Part shown: positions 22,460 to 33,629 of the stretch, one piece after another
How positions within the stretch are numbered: the stretch's first letter is position 1
Layout of the letters: each line of letters begins with the position of its first letter
Program-made: the position numbers and the translations under genes
Assembly (NCBI RefSeq): GCF_009905375.1
Contig: NC_133653.1
Location: 53,771,704 to 53,835,703 of the forward strand
Length of the DNA stretch: 64,000 nt
Direction: 5' to 3'
Source of the DNA: Apium graveolens
Taxonomy: Eukaryota; Streptophyta; Magnoliopsida; Apiales; Apiaceae
The notes under the pieces: model-generated
What the model was told of the DNA's origin: nothing
Database searches by the model: none
What the model saw: the letters and a program-made list of their open reading frames with translations, nothing else

Positions 22460-23609
22460 ATGAATGACCATCAGCATTTTTCCGCTTTGGATGCTACTCA
22501 AGTAGCTTGGAAATTGAAGGTTCGGGTGACAAGAATGTGGATATCAAGGAATAACCATGGGGAGGCAATCAGACATAATCTTATTATGTTGAACTGTGAG
22601 GTGTGATTTAATTATATTAGTTGCATTCGAACCATTGTTCATATCTCTTGGCGCATATTCTGCATATTAACATCCTAATTTTAATCCCGATGATGAGAAA
22701 TCCTGATTTCTTCTGCAAAAAGATATGATCAAGATCATGATATGTTCCTGGATTTCTCCTTCATCAGGATATGAATCAATATCAGGATATGAATCAGGGT
22801 TTGTTAGCATCAGGATTAGAATCATCATGTGATTACAATCTTAACTTTCAATTAGATTCTCCATGATTACAATTCACAGAAAATATTATGGCTACAAAAA
22901 TTCTCAGTCAATTAATCAATGAAAATAGTGCATATCTGTTTAAGAGTTAAAAAGGTTATGCAACTCTACCATAATCAATTTCGTTTAACCGTACGATATA
23001 TTTACATGTCTGGACTCTCAACCTATACTCAAACATCAAAAGAAGGTAATAGAGGTACACTTTTGTTATTTTGTCAAATATACATTGAAGTTCCATAGTA
23101 ATTTATTAAGCTTCTCCTCTTCTTGCATACAGATATGGACGACCATCAGCATTTGTCCGCTCTAGATGTTACTCAAGTAGCTTGGACATTAAAGGTTCGA
23201 GCGAACAATCCCATTTCTCACATCTATTAGAGCATACTCTACATATTAACATCCTGATCTAATCTTGATGCTGAGAAATCCTGATTTCTTATGCAATAAG
23301 ATATGAATCAGGGTTTGTCAGTATCAGAATTAGAATGAGGATGTGATTACAATCTTAACTCTCAATTATATTCTCCATGATTACAATTCACATAGAATAT
23401 TATGGCAAATTCAGCATTAGGATTAGAATCAGAATGTGAATACGAATAGTATATTGTTTCATATCTATGTTTTTAGTTAACTTTTTTAATAATATTTGCA
23501 GAACACACATATGCTTGCAATCTTGCCATTAGCTATTTGGAATCAATTTGTGATTTCCATGACAAATACTGTTCAAGAGACTTCCAACAAATCTTTTAGA
23601 AAACTGTAG
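22460..23609 (+). pseudogene. RPA70-like OB-fold gene fragment (two exons)
   Basis: Exon 1 is 22460-22600 (47 codons, MNDHQHF...VAWKLKVRVTRMW...LIMLNCE), followed by GTGTGA. Exon 2 starts at 23502 after TTTGCAG and reads NTHMLAILPLAIWNQF, staying in frame until TAG at 23607-23609. WKLKVRVTRMW plus NLIMLNCE-NTHMLAIL matches the N-terminal OB fold of plant replication protein A 70 kDa paralogs, proteins that bind single-stranded DNA. Only this first fold is present, so the product would be about 80 residues and non-functional as RPA. The intron (22601-23501) contains a second, broken copy of exon 1. RPA-like genes are typical Helitron cargo or components in plants. Confidence 0.65.
22995..23400 (+). 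repeat. partial duplication of exon 1 and flanks of the RPA-like fragment
   Basis: CTCTCAACCTATACTCAAAC and the exon start at 23135 (MDDHQHLSALDVTQVAWTLKVR) repeat 22330-22530 about 675 bp downstream. The copy breaks off after KVR. Downstream intron sequence (ATGAATCAGGGTTTGT and GTGATTACAATCTTAACT) is repeated too, at 22785-22870 and 23305-23390. Confidence 0.75.
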
Positions 23610-23829
23610 AATCATTTTGCAAATTATAGAGCATTGATATGGATTTGTGCTGATAAAAAAATATTTTAATTGTATAATGTTTAAACGACGATGCGTCGCA
23701 ATAATATTAAAATACTTTTGAATAAAAAATTTCCTTTAGCAGAATAATGACTTTTGTTTTAATGCACTAATTTATATGTTTTGTATATGTATTCAGGTAA
23801 AACATTATGGTTTTCAATTCAATAGTTTT

Positions 23830-24440
23830 AAAATAACTTATATTAGTATTTATATCTTTTAATTTTCAAAATTTTAAACTGCGAGGTGTCGCCGTAAGGC
23901 GACGCCGAGTAATATTGCACTATTTTTTTATATTTAAGTTATATATATAGTAATACAGTTACAGAGTAATTTTCAAAAATTTATTTCAAATTCACATGTG
24001 TAAGCAATATATGTAGAAATGTAACATTGTAGTTTTCAATTCAATTGTTTTAAAATAACTTATATGAGTACTTTCATTTTTTAATTTTCCAAATTTTAAA
24101 CTACGAGGTGTCGTCGTAAGGCGATGCCGAGTAATATAGAACTATTTTTTTTATATTTAAGTTATATATATAGAAATACAGTTAGAGAGTAATTGACACA
24201 AATTAATTTCAAATTCATATGTTTAAGCAATATATATAGAAATGTAACATTGTAGTTTTCAATTCAACGGTTTTAAATAACTCATATTAAGTATTTACAT
24301 TTTTTTAATTTTCCAAATTTTAAACTGCGACCCGTAAGGCGACGCCGAGTAATATTGAACTAATTTTTTATATTTGAAATTTATATACAGAAATACAGTT
24401 AGAGGAGTAATTGACAAAAATTGATTTCGAGTTCACATGT
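23830..24440 (+). repeat. tandem repeat, period about 220 bp, with a perfect hairpin
   Basis: Three units, marked by GAGGTGTCGCCGTAAGGCGA at 23883, its variant at 24105 and a shortened form at 24327. Spacing is 222 and 218 bp. The core GTCGCC-GTAA-GGCGAC is a 6-bp stem with a 4-base loop in unit 1. The rest of each unit is AT-rich (TTTAAGTTATATATATAG). Confidence 0.85.
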
Positions 24441-25111
24441 TTAAGCAATATATGTAGAAAAACATATATGCGAAAATTAACTTTAATAGATTTTTTTAAT
24501 CTCAATATACAAATATAATCCACTGTCAACTTTCATTATTGAAGTAAACACCATTGTATAATGCTATACAAAATTGAAATATATGATTAGTAATGTTTAA
24601 ACAGTAATAAAAATCAACCAAGTTTTTATATATGCCAAATCTATTCACATACTGTGTACCAATCTAATGCAAAGTTTAAGCAGGAACAAGATTGATAAAA
24701 ATATTCTCATACTTTAAAGAATCCTCATGGTGTACTATTTATGTTATGTAATATTTACTGGATTTTTTAAAAAAGTATTTAATTAAAAAAATATTTACTA
24801 AGTTTTGTTGTACAAATTATTAAAATATTGACTACTAAAAACGTAAAAGAGAAATGTTAAAATATGAGTTAAAAGACTTTTAATTGGTTAAAATGTGAGA
24901 AAAAGAAAACTAAATTAAAATACTGAGATTTAACGTTAAACTATAATATCAATTTTTTATTTCAAAATAAATGAAACCTAAATAACTGTAATAAATAAAT
25001 TAAAAAAAACTAGAAGATAACCGTTTATGTTATAAAAATTACAAACTTCATAAAAAAAAATTAAAATTGAAGAAATTTGGAGTGTGCGTAGCGCGGGCAA
25101 AAAGTCCCTAG
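24441..25111. other. AT-rich 3' part of the Helitron-like region
   Basis: No gene. The only GC-rich sequence is the terminal block at 25082-25111. Confidence 0.5.
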
Positions 25112-26818
25112 TTTTATTTAAATAAACTATATATACTGCTCTATATTATTATTGAGTTCACTACTAACTTACAATTAACTTACTCAATTTAAAGAGATAA
25201 AAAATGCATAACTGAAGTCAGAAGGACTTGCAATCATAATATACAATAATGTAAAATTTACATTATTGTTAATATTAAAGTTGATTTTAATGAAAAATAT
25301 TAGTTTTTGAAATTCAACGTATGTAAGTATGGGAAAACATTAGTTTTTTATTTACACTACTGTTAACAAAGTAAGATTAAGTTATATGTATATGTGTATG
25401 TTAGCATGTAAATTATTATATGTTACATCTCTTAGTAAATTATGATGGTTTCAATTATTTATATGCTAAATATCTGATTTATGTACATGTATAATCACTA
25501 TTAACATCTAGTGAGATAATTGATTACTTAAATAACATGCATTTATAATTATTCAAAAATTAAAAGTATGTAATAAATAAATTACTATAATTTATATATG
25601 GTATTCACATTACTGACAAACAATCCCTTTCTATTTTTTACGCAATCGGGTATCAATCATAGTTGTAACATAAAAATGAATTATATATTTTTCAGACTTA
25701 TTATTGATATTCATGATATTTTTTCAATAATTCGAAAGAAAAATTGTATTTATATCGTTATTTAAACCATTTTAAATTTATTTCATTACGAATCTAATAT
25801 TTCTTCATATAATAATTTGATGACATTTTATACTATTCTTCTAAAATTAAAAAAATTCAGTTCGATAAAGTTGTATAAATATCAGTTGAACTGGTTAATT
25901 CCTTCAAATTATTGAACAATATATATTTTTTTACTTAAACAATATAAAATGCATTGAATCAAATGCTACAATATAGTATAGATATAATTTTTATTTGAAT
26001 AATTCAAAATATTTGTACAATATTATCTTGATCAATGAATATTGCTGATCTAAAATAAATCTTTTCAAAAAGTTAGTTTTTTTAAAGTGAAAAATGAAAA
26101 AATAAATCGATTTAATATATCATCGTACTTTTAACAAATCTAGTGAGATCTCATTTCAAATTTCAAATATTCTTAAAATTGGGACAAATCCCAAAAATAA
26201 TAATGCGTTACCAGTGAAGTTAGTAATTTTAATATAAATAATCATTTGTCTTGATACTATAAAGACCTCAAACACATTAATTTATATTAACATAAGATAT
26301 TAAAAAATTTCACATTTTTGGTAAGATATTCTCTCCGACCTTGTATTTTAAATTTACTAAACGTAGAATGTAACGATATTTTTTGGCCGGGTCATACAGT
26401 CAAATTTCGAGTATTTTTTGAACAATGAGCCAAGTTCTAAAATGCATTGACCCATTATAATTCGAACTTATATAAATATGTAATACTAATATAGATTATT
26501 TATATATAAGCGATTTTATTTTCAATATTTGTCTAAAAATTATATATATACATTTTAATTACTTTTTATAATAAAAAATATGTTAAAACTATATGGGATA
26601 TATTTTCAAACAAAAAAATGATTAATAAATAAGATCATAATACATTTATGTACTATGCCTAATTTTATATCTAGAATTCAATTCTTTAAAATTAACTGTA
26701 CAAATATTCAACTAACCATCATTTTTTTTGCGGAATTCAAGTAAGTATCTTTAAATTTAAATAAAATATTCATTTAGTACACTTACATATTATGTGTATG
26801 ATAAGAAACACATGTGAC
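25112..26818. other. AT-rich spacer
   Basis: Nothing recognisable as a gene. CAATATAGTATAGA at 25969-25982 reads TCTATACTATATTG on the minus strand and could be a Helitron 5' end partnering the minus-strand 3' ends at 14393 or 14881; weak evidence. Confidence 0.45.
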
Positions 26819-26965
26819 AATATGTTGTAGTGGTAAGAGGTTGTATAGTTGAATGAAATAACTTGAGTTCGATTCCCACAAAAATTTTGCTCATCTGTTG
26901 CAAGGGCAACATGTTCTTTGTCAGGTCTCCAGGAGTGGTCTATTGTAGCTTCGGATTTTATTTTC
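26819..26965 (+). mobile_element. possible tRNA-derived SINE or fragment
   Basis: TTGTAGTGGTAAGAGG at 26825-26840 resembles a pol III box A and GAGTTCGATTCCC at 26865-26877 a box B, about 30 nt apart. The following body (GGTCTCCAGGAGTGGTCTAT) is unlike a tRNA 3' half, so a SINE is likelier than a tRNA pseudogene. No clear tail or flanking duplication was found. Confidence 0.4.
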
Positions 26966-27739
26966 ATGTGTAGTTAAAAAATATATGTATATTTATCGTT
27001 TATGCATGATGTATGCATAGGTTGTCGCATAGTATAAGGACTAATGTAGTGTTATTTTAATCAAAGTTAGTCTTATTCGTGAATGATGTCAAGTTTCTTT
27101 CATATACTAACTTAATAATAATTTATATTATTTTTTCAAACATAATTTTTCAAATTCGTTAAAGTGTCATAAATATTAGTTTTTTAAGATTATAATTCTT
27201 TTAGATCTATTTTTACAATAATTAATGTGAATGATTTAATCATTTTTCTTTAAATAACATAAAAAGGAACAAATAAAGTTCTATAATTGAGTGGATTTAC
27301 AAGTTTTATTCACATATAGAAATTCTAAATGTTAAAGTAATTTTTAAACATATATAGTTATCTAATCTTTTCATATCTCTCATCTAAATATAATTTATGA
27401 TTATTCATGACAAATGGTATGATTTAAGTTTCTACAATATGGAATAATTTAGTATCAAATTAAACAATTGAGTGGAGTTAAATATTTCATTCATAAAGTT
27501 TTGAACAGAAATATAATGTTAATTATGAAACGATTACAATTTACCTATTTTTTATATCGGTAATGTCTAAAATCGTAACATGTTAATTTATTTTACAAAT
27601 TAAATTAAATGTTAGCATTTTTTATAATTATAAAAATTTATTTTTCTTCTTTTAATTCCGAATGAAATAAATTAGAATTTAAAACTTAATTATTTTATAA
27701 GTTATCATCGTTTAAAACATCACATACACATATACACAT
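26966..27739. other. AT-rich spacer left of the multi-LTR array
   Basis: No gene or repeat recognised. It ends in ACACATATACACATATATT, whose last five bases are the ATATT target duplication. Confidence 0.5.
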
Positions 27740-27744
27740 ATATT

Positions 27745-29121
27745 TGTAACAGCCCGCACTTCCGGACTATTAAATCTAAATCAAAACTAATACAAAATCC
27801 AACTTATTAATCCAAAATTTTATTACAAAGGGTACGATTACAAAAGCGCAGCTAACGGAAGCCCAAAGGTCAATCTACTCCAATTCTAAGTCCTCGAACT
27901 CCAATGCTAACCAACTCGAGTCTTTTAGACGAAACCTAAAATATTAAAAGAATGAGCGGCGAAGCCCAGCAACTACTATTTGACGGCTCAAAATAATATT
28001 TTAAATCTTTTTCGAAAATAGAATTTAAACATGCTTGACACATAACACAGATCACACAAAATCACACATATATTCGACAACAAGGTGAACAAAGATTTAC
28101 ACGATATAATCAATAATCATAATCAAACACATTCTAAATCACACCTTATGCCATATTTTGCCAGTGACCGATATCTTATTCTTTATGCCACACTTCCCAA
28201 GTGACCGGGTTCTAATTCTTATTCGATGGGGGCTAGTTCACGTCCCTCGTCAAGTGCAACCAAAGCTTGACAAGGTATCGATGTGTTCCGGAACGTGCGC
28301 AAACTAGTTCTAAGTTCTAAGTATCATATTGTCCAGTGATCGGAATCTTATTCTTATACATGATTAAGACTGGGGATTTCTAAAAAAATTGTTATCTTAT
28401 TAATCACACATAACATGGCACGTTACACAATAAATACGGAGCAACGAACAATTACATACATATTCGAAACATGCATTCAAACAAATATTATACAATAATA
28501 CGGAGCAACGGATAGTCACTTACAGAACACGTAAGCAAATAAGTAATACGGAGCAACGAAAAGTTACTTGCGGAACACGTAAGCAAATAAGTAATATGGA
28601 GCAACGAGAAGTTACTTGCCTCAATCATGTAAACAGATAATTCACATTAGAACACACAATCAATCCTTAGCAACCCATCAAATACGGCACATCTAAAATC
28701 TAGATCTCCGCGATTCCAATTCTGACCAGATCCTTATTTTCACTTTTTGACCCTCTAAACGATGTTTTCTTGGAAAACACGAAACACGAAAGTTGTAGAG
28801 AACGAAAAGATCTTTCCGAAAAGTCCAGAATCATCGAATTCCAAATTACGAAGAATTTTCTATGAATTTTACAAGACAGCTAATTTTTTGTGTACAAAGC
28901 CCTACGAATTTTTAATAATTAAAACAAGGACGGATAGGATCTATTTATAACGATATAAAACCCTATATCTTAACCTACAAGTTATCCATATTAGAATTGG
29001 ATCCAAATTTTAGGCCCAATAGTCTAACCCAATTTTAAATCCTAGTCCTTATCTAATTTTAATCCATTTTATTCTATTATTTTTTTATTAATCGAATTCT
29101 AAAAAATTACGGGATATTACA
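27745..29121 (-). repeat. array LTR1
   Basis: 1,377 bp; plus-strand start TGTAACAGCCC, end GATATTACA. It lacks about 86 bp present in the other LTRs (between ACACATTCTA and AATCACACC), with CTA at both breakpoints, suggesting a microhomology deletion. A minus-strand TATAAATA (complement at 28942-28949) lies about 175 nt inside the minus-strand 5' end, and AATAAA sits near the other end (about 27820), so most of the LTR would be R. Confidence 0.9.
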
Positions 29122-29293
29122 TACTACCCTCCTTAAAAAGAATTTGGCCCCAAATTCACAACAAACCTATACATCTACTCTCGCTAATCTCCTATAGGAC
29201 AAACTTAAACTATGGTCCACAAGATCGAATCCTAGGGAATGTACTAGTCCCATAACTAACACACTCCGAAGAACAGCCTGCTCTGATACCAAC
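29122..29293 (-). other. array internal domain 1 (PBS + PPT)
   Basis: 172 bp. PBS complement GCTCTGATACCA ends at 29291; PPT complement TACTACCCTCCTT starts at 29122. No coding capacity. Confidence 0.88.
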
Positions 29294-30225
29294 TGAGACA
29301 GCCCGCACTTCCGGTCTATTAAATCTAAATAAAAAATAATACAAAATCCAACTTATTAATCCAAAATTTTATTACAAAGGGTACGATTATAAAAGCGCAG
29401 CTAACGGAAGCCCAAAGGTCAATCAACTCCAATTCTAAGTCCTCGAACTCCAATGCTAACCAACTCGAGTCTTTTAGACGAAATCTGAAATATTAAAAGA
29501 ATGAGCGGTAAAGCCCAGCAAGCAACTAATGTTTGAAGGCTCAAAATAATATTTTAAATCTTTTTCGAAAACAGAATTTAAACATGTTTGACACATAACA
29601 CAGATCATACAAAATCACACATATATTCGACAACAAGGTGAACAAAGGTCCACACGATATAATCAATAATTATAATAAAACACATTCTATAATCCACATA
29701 ATCAAAATTCTTAATCAATCAATAAATCTTAATAACAAATTCTTATCTTTAGTCCCACAATCCTAAATCACACCTTATGCCACACTTTGCCAGTGACCGG
29801 CATCTTATACTTTATGCCACACTTCCCAAGTGACCGGGTTCTAATTCTTATTCGATGGGGGGCTAGTTCACGTCCCTCGTCAAGTGCAACCAAAGCTTGA
29901 CAAGGTATCGATTTGTACCAGAATGTGCGCAAACTAGTTCTAAGTTCTAAGTATCACACTGTCCAGTGATCGAAATCTTATTCTTATACATGATTAAGAC
30001 TGGGGATTTCCGAAAAATTTATTATCTTATTAATCACACATAACATGGCACGTTCCACAATAAATACGGAGCAACGAACAATTACATACATATTCGAAAC
30101 ATGCATTCAAACAAATATTATACAATAATACGGAGAAACGGAGAGTCACTTACAGAACACGTAAGCAAATAAGTAATACGGAGCAACGAAAAGTTACTTG
30201 CGGAACACGTAAGCAAATAAGTAAT
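29294..30225 (-). repeat. array LTR2, left part (split by copy B)
   Basis: Starts TGAGACAGCCCG, unlike the TGTAAC of LTR1. It is cut within the AAGTAATACGGAGCAACG subrepeat by Sirevirus copy B; GTAAT at 30221-30225 is the target duplication. Confidence 0.9.
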
Positions 30226-30830
30226 TGTTAGGTCACACACACTGTAGAGGGGGTGAATACAGTGTATAGTACAATCAAATCGAACTCTAATAACTCAAGT
30301 AACAAAAAATAAACTTTATTCAAAACAATAAACTCTGTTACAGTATGGAACTGTCCTCTCTCAGTAATGAACAAATATCACGAGAGTTGCTAGGGTTACA
30401 ATGAATAATCTTCTCGATAATGATAACACTTATAGTGTAAACCCTATGTCTGTGTTTATATACTACACAGTTACAAGATAATCGCTAATTGATATGGAAT
30501 ATAATTCTGCTTCCTAAAATATATCAATCAGATATCTTTTCTTCCAAGTATTCTATTCTTCATAGAATTCCTTCTTCATGCATATCTCTTCTAACATTTG
30601 TCTTGATCTTCTTTTCCTTTCAATCAGCTGTCTTCCTTATCTGAACGTTTCCTTTAAGTCCTGATATTATCTTCTGATAAATATCTCCTGAACCTTAAGT
30701 ACTGATGACTTAAGTTCTGACTTCAGTATAAGTGTTGATTTCAGTTAAGTACTGATTTATCTTGTTTAAGTAAGATCTGAAAACTAAACATAAATCATAT
30801 TAGACATGACATTATCAAATATATCTAACA
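30226..30830 (-). repeat. 3' LTR of copy B
   Basis: 605 bp, TGTTAG...CTAACA on either strand. Minus-strand TATATAAA complement near 30456-30464, about the middle of the LTR. ATCAGTACTTA-type motifs cluster in U3 (30690-30780 on the plus strand as AAGTACTGAT). Confidence 0.95.
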
Positions 30831-30844
30831 ATCTCCCCCAACTT
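30831..30844 (-). promoter_or_regulatory. polypurine tract of copy B
   Basis: Plus-strand ATCTCCCCCAACTT is the complement of AAGTTGGGGGAGAT and touches the 3' LTR. Confidence 0.93.
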
Positions 30845-31032
30845 GTAAATTAGCATAATATACAAGTTAACAGATATTTGATGATGTCAAAAACATTAAG
30901 TACAAATGCATGAGAATTTGACTAGATAACGACAACTTACAGTCCTTAAAGCTTTACCAACTTTAACTTCTGATAACAACTTCAGTCTGTATTCATATCA
31001 GAATTTGAGCAGTTGTAGATCTTGACTTGGCT

Positions 31033-32169
31033 TCACTTTCTGATCTCTCTGATGTCAGGAGTTGTTCTGAGATAGTTCTTTAATAAACATCTCTCAGCAT
31101 ATCTGAGTTCATCAATCATCCTCCTTTTAGCATCTTTAAGTTCTGCAGAATCTTCACCAGTTTGAAAGATTGCAGCCCTGAGATCATTAATTTTAGCTTT
31201 CCTTATGTCCTGATCCAGTCTGATCAAATACGCCTTGCCAGACTCAAGATTGAATTCCACAGCCTTGTAACCCAGAAAGGTAGTTATGATCTTAGCAGAG
31301 TTAGGCTTCATCTCAACAATATCACCCTTGTGATCTCTGTACTTTGGAAGATATGTGCTGTCAGACTTAACATAATAAAGCCTTTTCCGTCTCTGAATTT
31401 GACTCTTCAAATAGTTTGCAACACTTTCTGTTATTTTGTCATTCACTTGAAGTAAGAATAATATATGTTCTAATTCTTCAAAATACTTCAGTGGAATGGC
31501 ATTTTCCCTTATATGATAAACCCTACCATCTGTCATGAAGTACAACAAGATGTGTTCTTTCAAGTAGGTATGGTAAACCATCTGTACAGATTCTAGTTGA
31601 TTCAATCTTTCAGGAGTTGCTCCAATACCTGGTTCACTTAAGGAAGTTGGATCGTTGGTTATGTTATGTATTCTTCTTTCATCAGCACTAGCCAATCCAG
31701 ATTTATCTCTTGCTTCCTTTCCAGTAACCACTCTTGCTTCAAAACCACTTACAGCAGTCTTCAAAGGTTGAGTCTGTTTGGCTTTGGTGAATCCTGGTAG
31801 GAGTATCTTTGAAGGTTTAACATGAGCAATGTCAGAGGTTTCCTTTGATTTATCTTCTGATATCAAGTTAACTTGAGCTATATCAGAGGTTACTTGCTTC
31901 TTTGAGATATCAGAACTAACCATATCTTGACTCTGAACAACTTGAGCAATGTCAGAGGTTGTCTTAGAAAATTTTCTTGAAGTCAGAGCAAGATCAGCAT
32001 CTTCAACAGTAATTTCTTCATCCACAGGAGGCACATAAACCTTGATAGGTTCACCAACTTTCTCTTTGCCCTTGGACCTTGAATCTATCTGCAATTGTGA
32101 TTTAGCCTTGGTTGCTTCAGGATGTGTTCTTTCTTTTATCACAATGCCTTTGACCTTTGGAAGTTTCTT
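31033..32169 (-). pseudogene. accessory ORF of copy B, C-terminal piece
   Basis: Open from the Athila insertion point to the stop at 31033-31035, with 369 residues from its first internal Met. It matches the last third of the copy A accessory ORF: GIVIKERT, then Thr/Ser/Asp-rich repeats (TSDIAQV repeated several times), then the globular end LLYFMTDGRVYHIRENAIP and LRAAIFQTGED. It starts mid-protein because Athila sits directly upstream; the missing partner is at 42949-45611. This piece carries no internal stop, unlike copy A. The TSDIAQV repeats are one or two units longer than in copy A. Confidence 0.85.
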
Positions 32170-32174
32170 TTTAC

Positions 32175-33613
32175 TGTTAGGGCGTAATCACGCACTAATA
32201 TTCACGCAAGTATACGCGTTCGCAAGTAATATAGAATACTTTCTAGTTCGTTCCCTCAGAGACTCAGACTAAGTTATTGTCTAATTAAACTCACTCACCA
32301 ATGTATGACTACTTCTCAATGTTAAGATAACACTTAAAATTGTTGATTAAATATTAACTATAATTAACTACTTAATTAACCACTTAACTAACACTTCAAT
32401 TTATCAATAATAAAACACTCATGAGATCACAACTTCATTATTACTTCCTTCTATAGCCATTGTTATTACCTTTAGCATGTGACAGTGATGACATTAATCG
32501 AATAACACGAAACTGATAAAAGCCAACTTTCATTGTACTAATACCATTCTACCAAACATCCACAATTAAGATAGAAGTTGAATAGTCATCAATTATGTTG
32601 AGTTCCTATATGTCTACAGAAATTGACAACACAATGATTTAAGCACAAGTTATTCCTTTTAATTACATAGGGCAAATAAAACAGTTAGAATTACCCACTA
32701 ATCATGCTCAACGTACATGAACCTATGCTAGCATGGCAAGTTCTAAATCTCAAGATCCACCGTCGCTTCATAAGAGATTAACACCCTATCTTATATGTTC
32801 GCGACGCACATAAGACGAATACGCACAACCAATACTAGATATCATGCAATCATCACACACTAAAGTATTAAACAATTAACTAAAGAATTCCATAATAAAT
32901 CCGTTGCAACCCCATGATCACGATTAGCCCATAATAGAACTTATCGCCACCATGAGTTCATATGAAATCATAATAAACAACACAAGAAAATAATAACTAA
33001 ACTAATTATATTAAAACAGAGTACGTCACAAGAGTAAATAAGTCAAAGCAAGAAAACTAGCATCCAACATTACAACGAAACAAGAATCACAAGAAAATAT
33101 GCTTCCTCTTCGCTGCAGTGTGCTAAATCGGTCTTCTTCCTTATCTCCTTCGCTTCTTGCGCAAAACACAATCTAAAACATAATCTCCTTCATATCCTCT
33201 GTGAAAACGTCTCAAATCTACTTATATAATAGTCCCATAAAACTCAGATTACATAGAAGTTGGAAGCCAAACAGAAGTAGAAGTCTAAAATAATTCAGTT
33301 TTTTCCCCGACCCTGCGCGGCCGCTCAGCATTTCTGCGCGGGCGCGCAAGGCTGCTGCGCGGGCGCGCAGGACCCTACTGGAAAAAATCCAGGTTTGCTC
33401 CGTTTCTTCACCGTAATCTGCCCGTTCTTTTCCTCTCGCAATGGTGAACACATGCCAAGGCTTATTCTTGAAGATTCCTCCTCCGAAATGCAACTAATAC
33501 CCTGAAATGCATAAACACTAGAAAAATGCATCAAATACACAAAATACTTGATTTCAAGACACCAATTTAAGCCATTTTAAGACGTTCTAAGTGGTATAAA
33601 ATGCCACTTATCA
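32175..33613 (-). repeat. 3' LTR of Athila element
   Basis: 1,439 bp, plus-strand TGTTAGGGCG to CCACTTATCA. Minus-strand TATATAA complement at about 33221-33227. A GC-rich block with two TGCGCGGGCGCGCA copies lies at 33311-33370. Open frames across that block in both LTRs are a base-composition effect. Confidence 0.95.
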
Positions 33614-33629
33614 CACCCCCAAACTTAAA
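33614..33629 (-). promoter_or_regulatory. polypurine tract of Athila element
   Basis: Complement of TTTAAGTTTGGGGGTG, touching the 3' LTR. A second near-identical tract is at 34696-34713. Confidence 0.9.

Larger units (their letters stand above)
15295..25111 (+). mobile_element. Helitron-like non-autonomous element
   Basis: The left end is TCTATATTATCTTAAAGGCT preceded by A; the right end is GTGCGTAGCGCGGGC...CCCTAG followed by T at 25112. TC at the 5' end, a GC-rich block about a dozen bases before CTAG, and insertion between A and T are the standard plant Helitron signs. The interior holds RPA70-like exon fragments, a frequent passenger of plant Helitrons, and hairpin-bearing tandem repeats. 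No Rep or helicase frame is present, so it cannot move by itself. A second 5'-like end at about 16033 means the true left border could be either one. Pairing of these two ends is inference. Confidence 0.55.

Noticed and set aside
26819..26890. A functional tRNA gene
   Set aside because: Acceptor stem and anticodon arm do not pair and the 3' half is missing.
28433..28625. CRISPR-like array from regularly spaced AAGTAATACGGAGCAACG
   Set aside because: Spacers are themselves repeated and the unit is part of every LTR in a plant nuclear context.
33218..33540. Overlapping open frames rich in Arg/Ala in the Athila LTR, repeated at 42553-42875
   Set aside because: They arise from the GC-rich palindromic block and exist in both LTRs; no promoter, no family, and they overlap the LTR transcription start.
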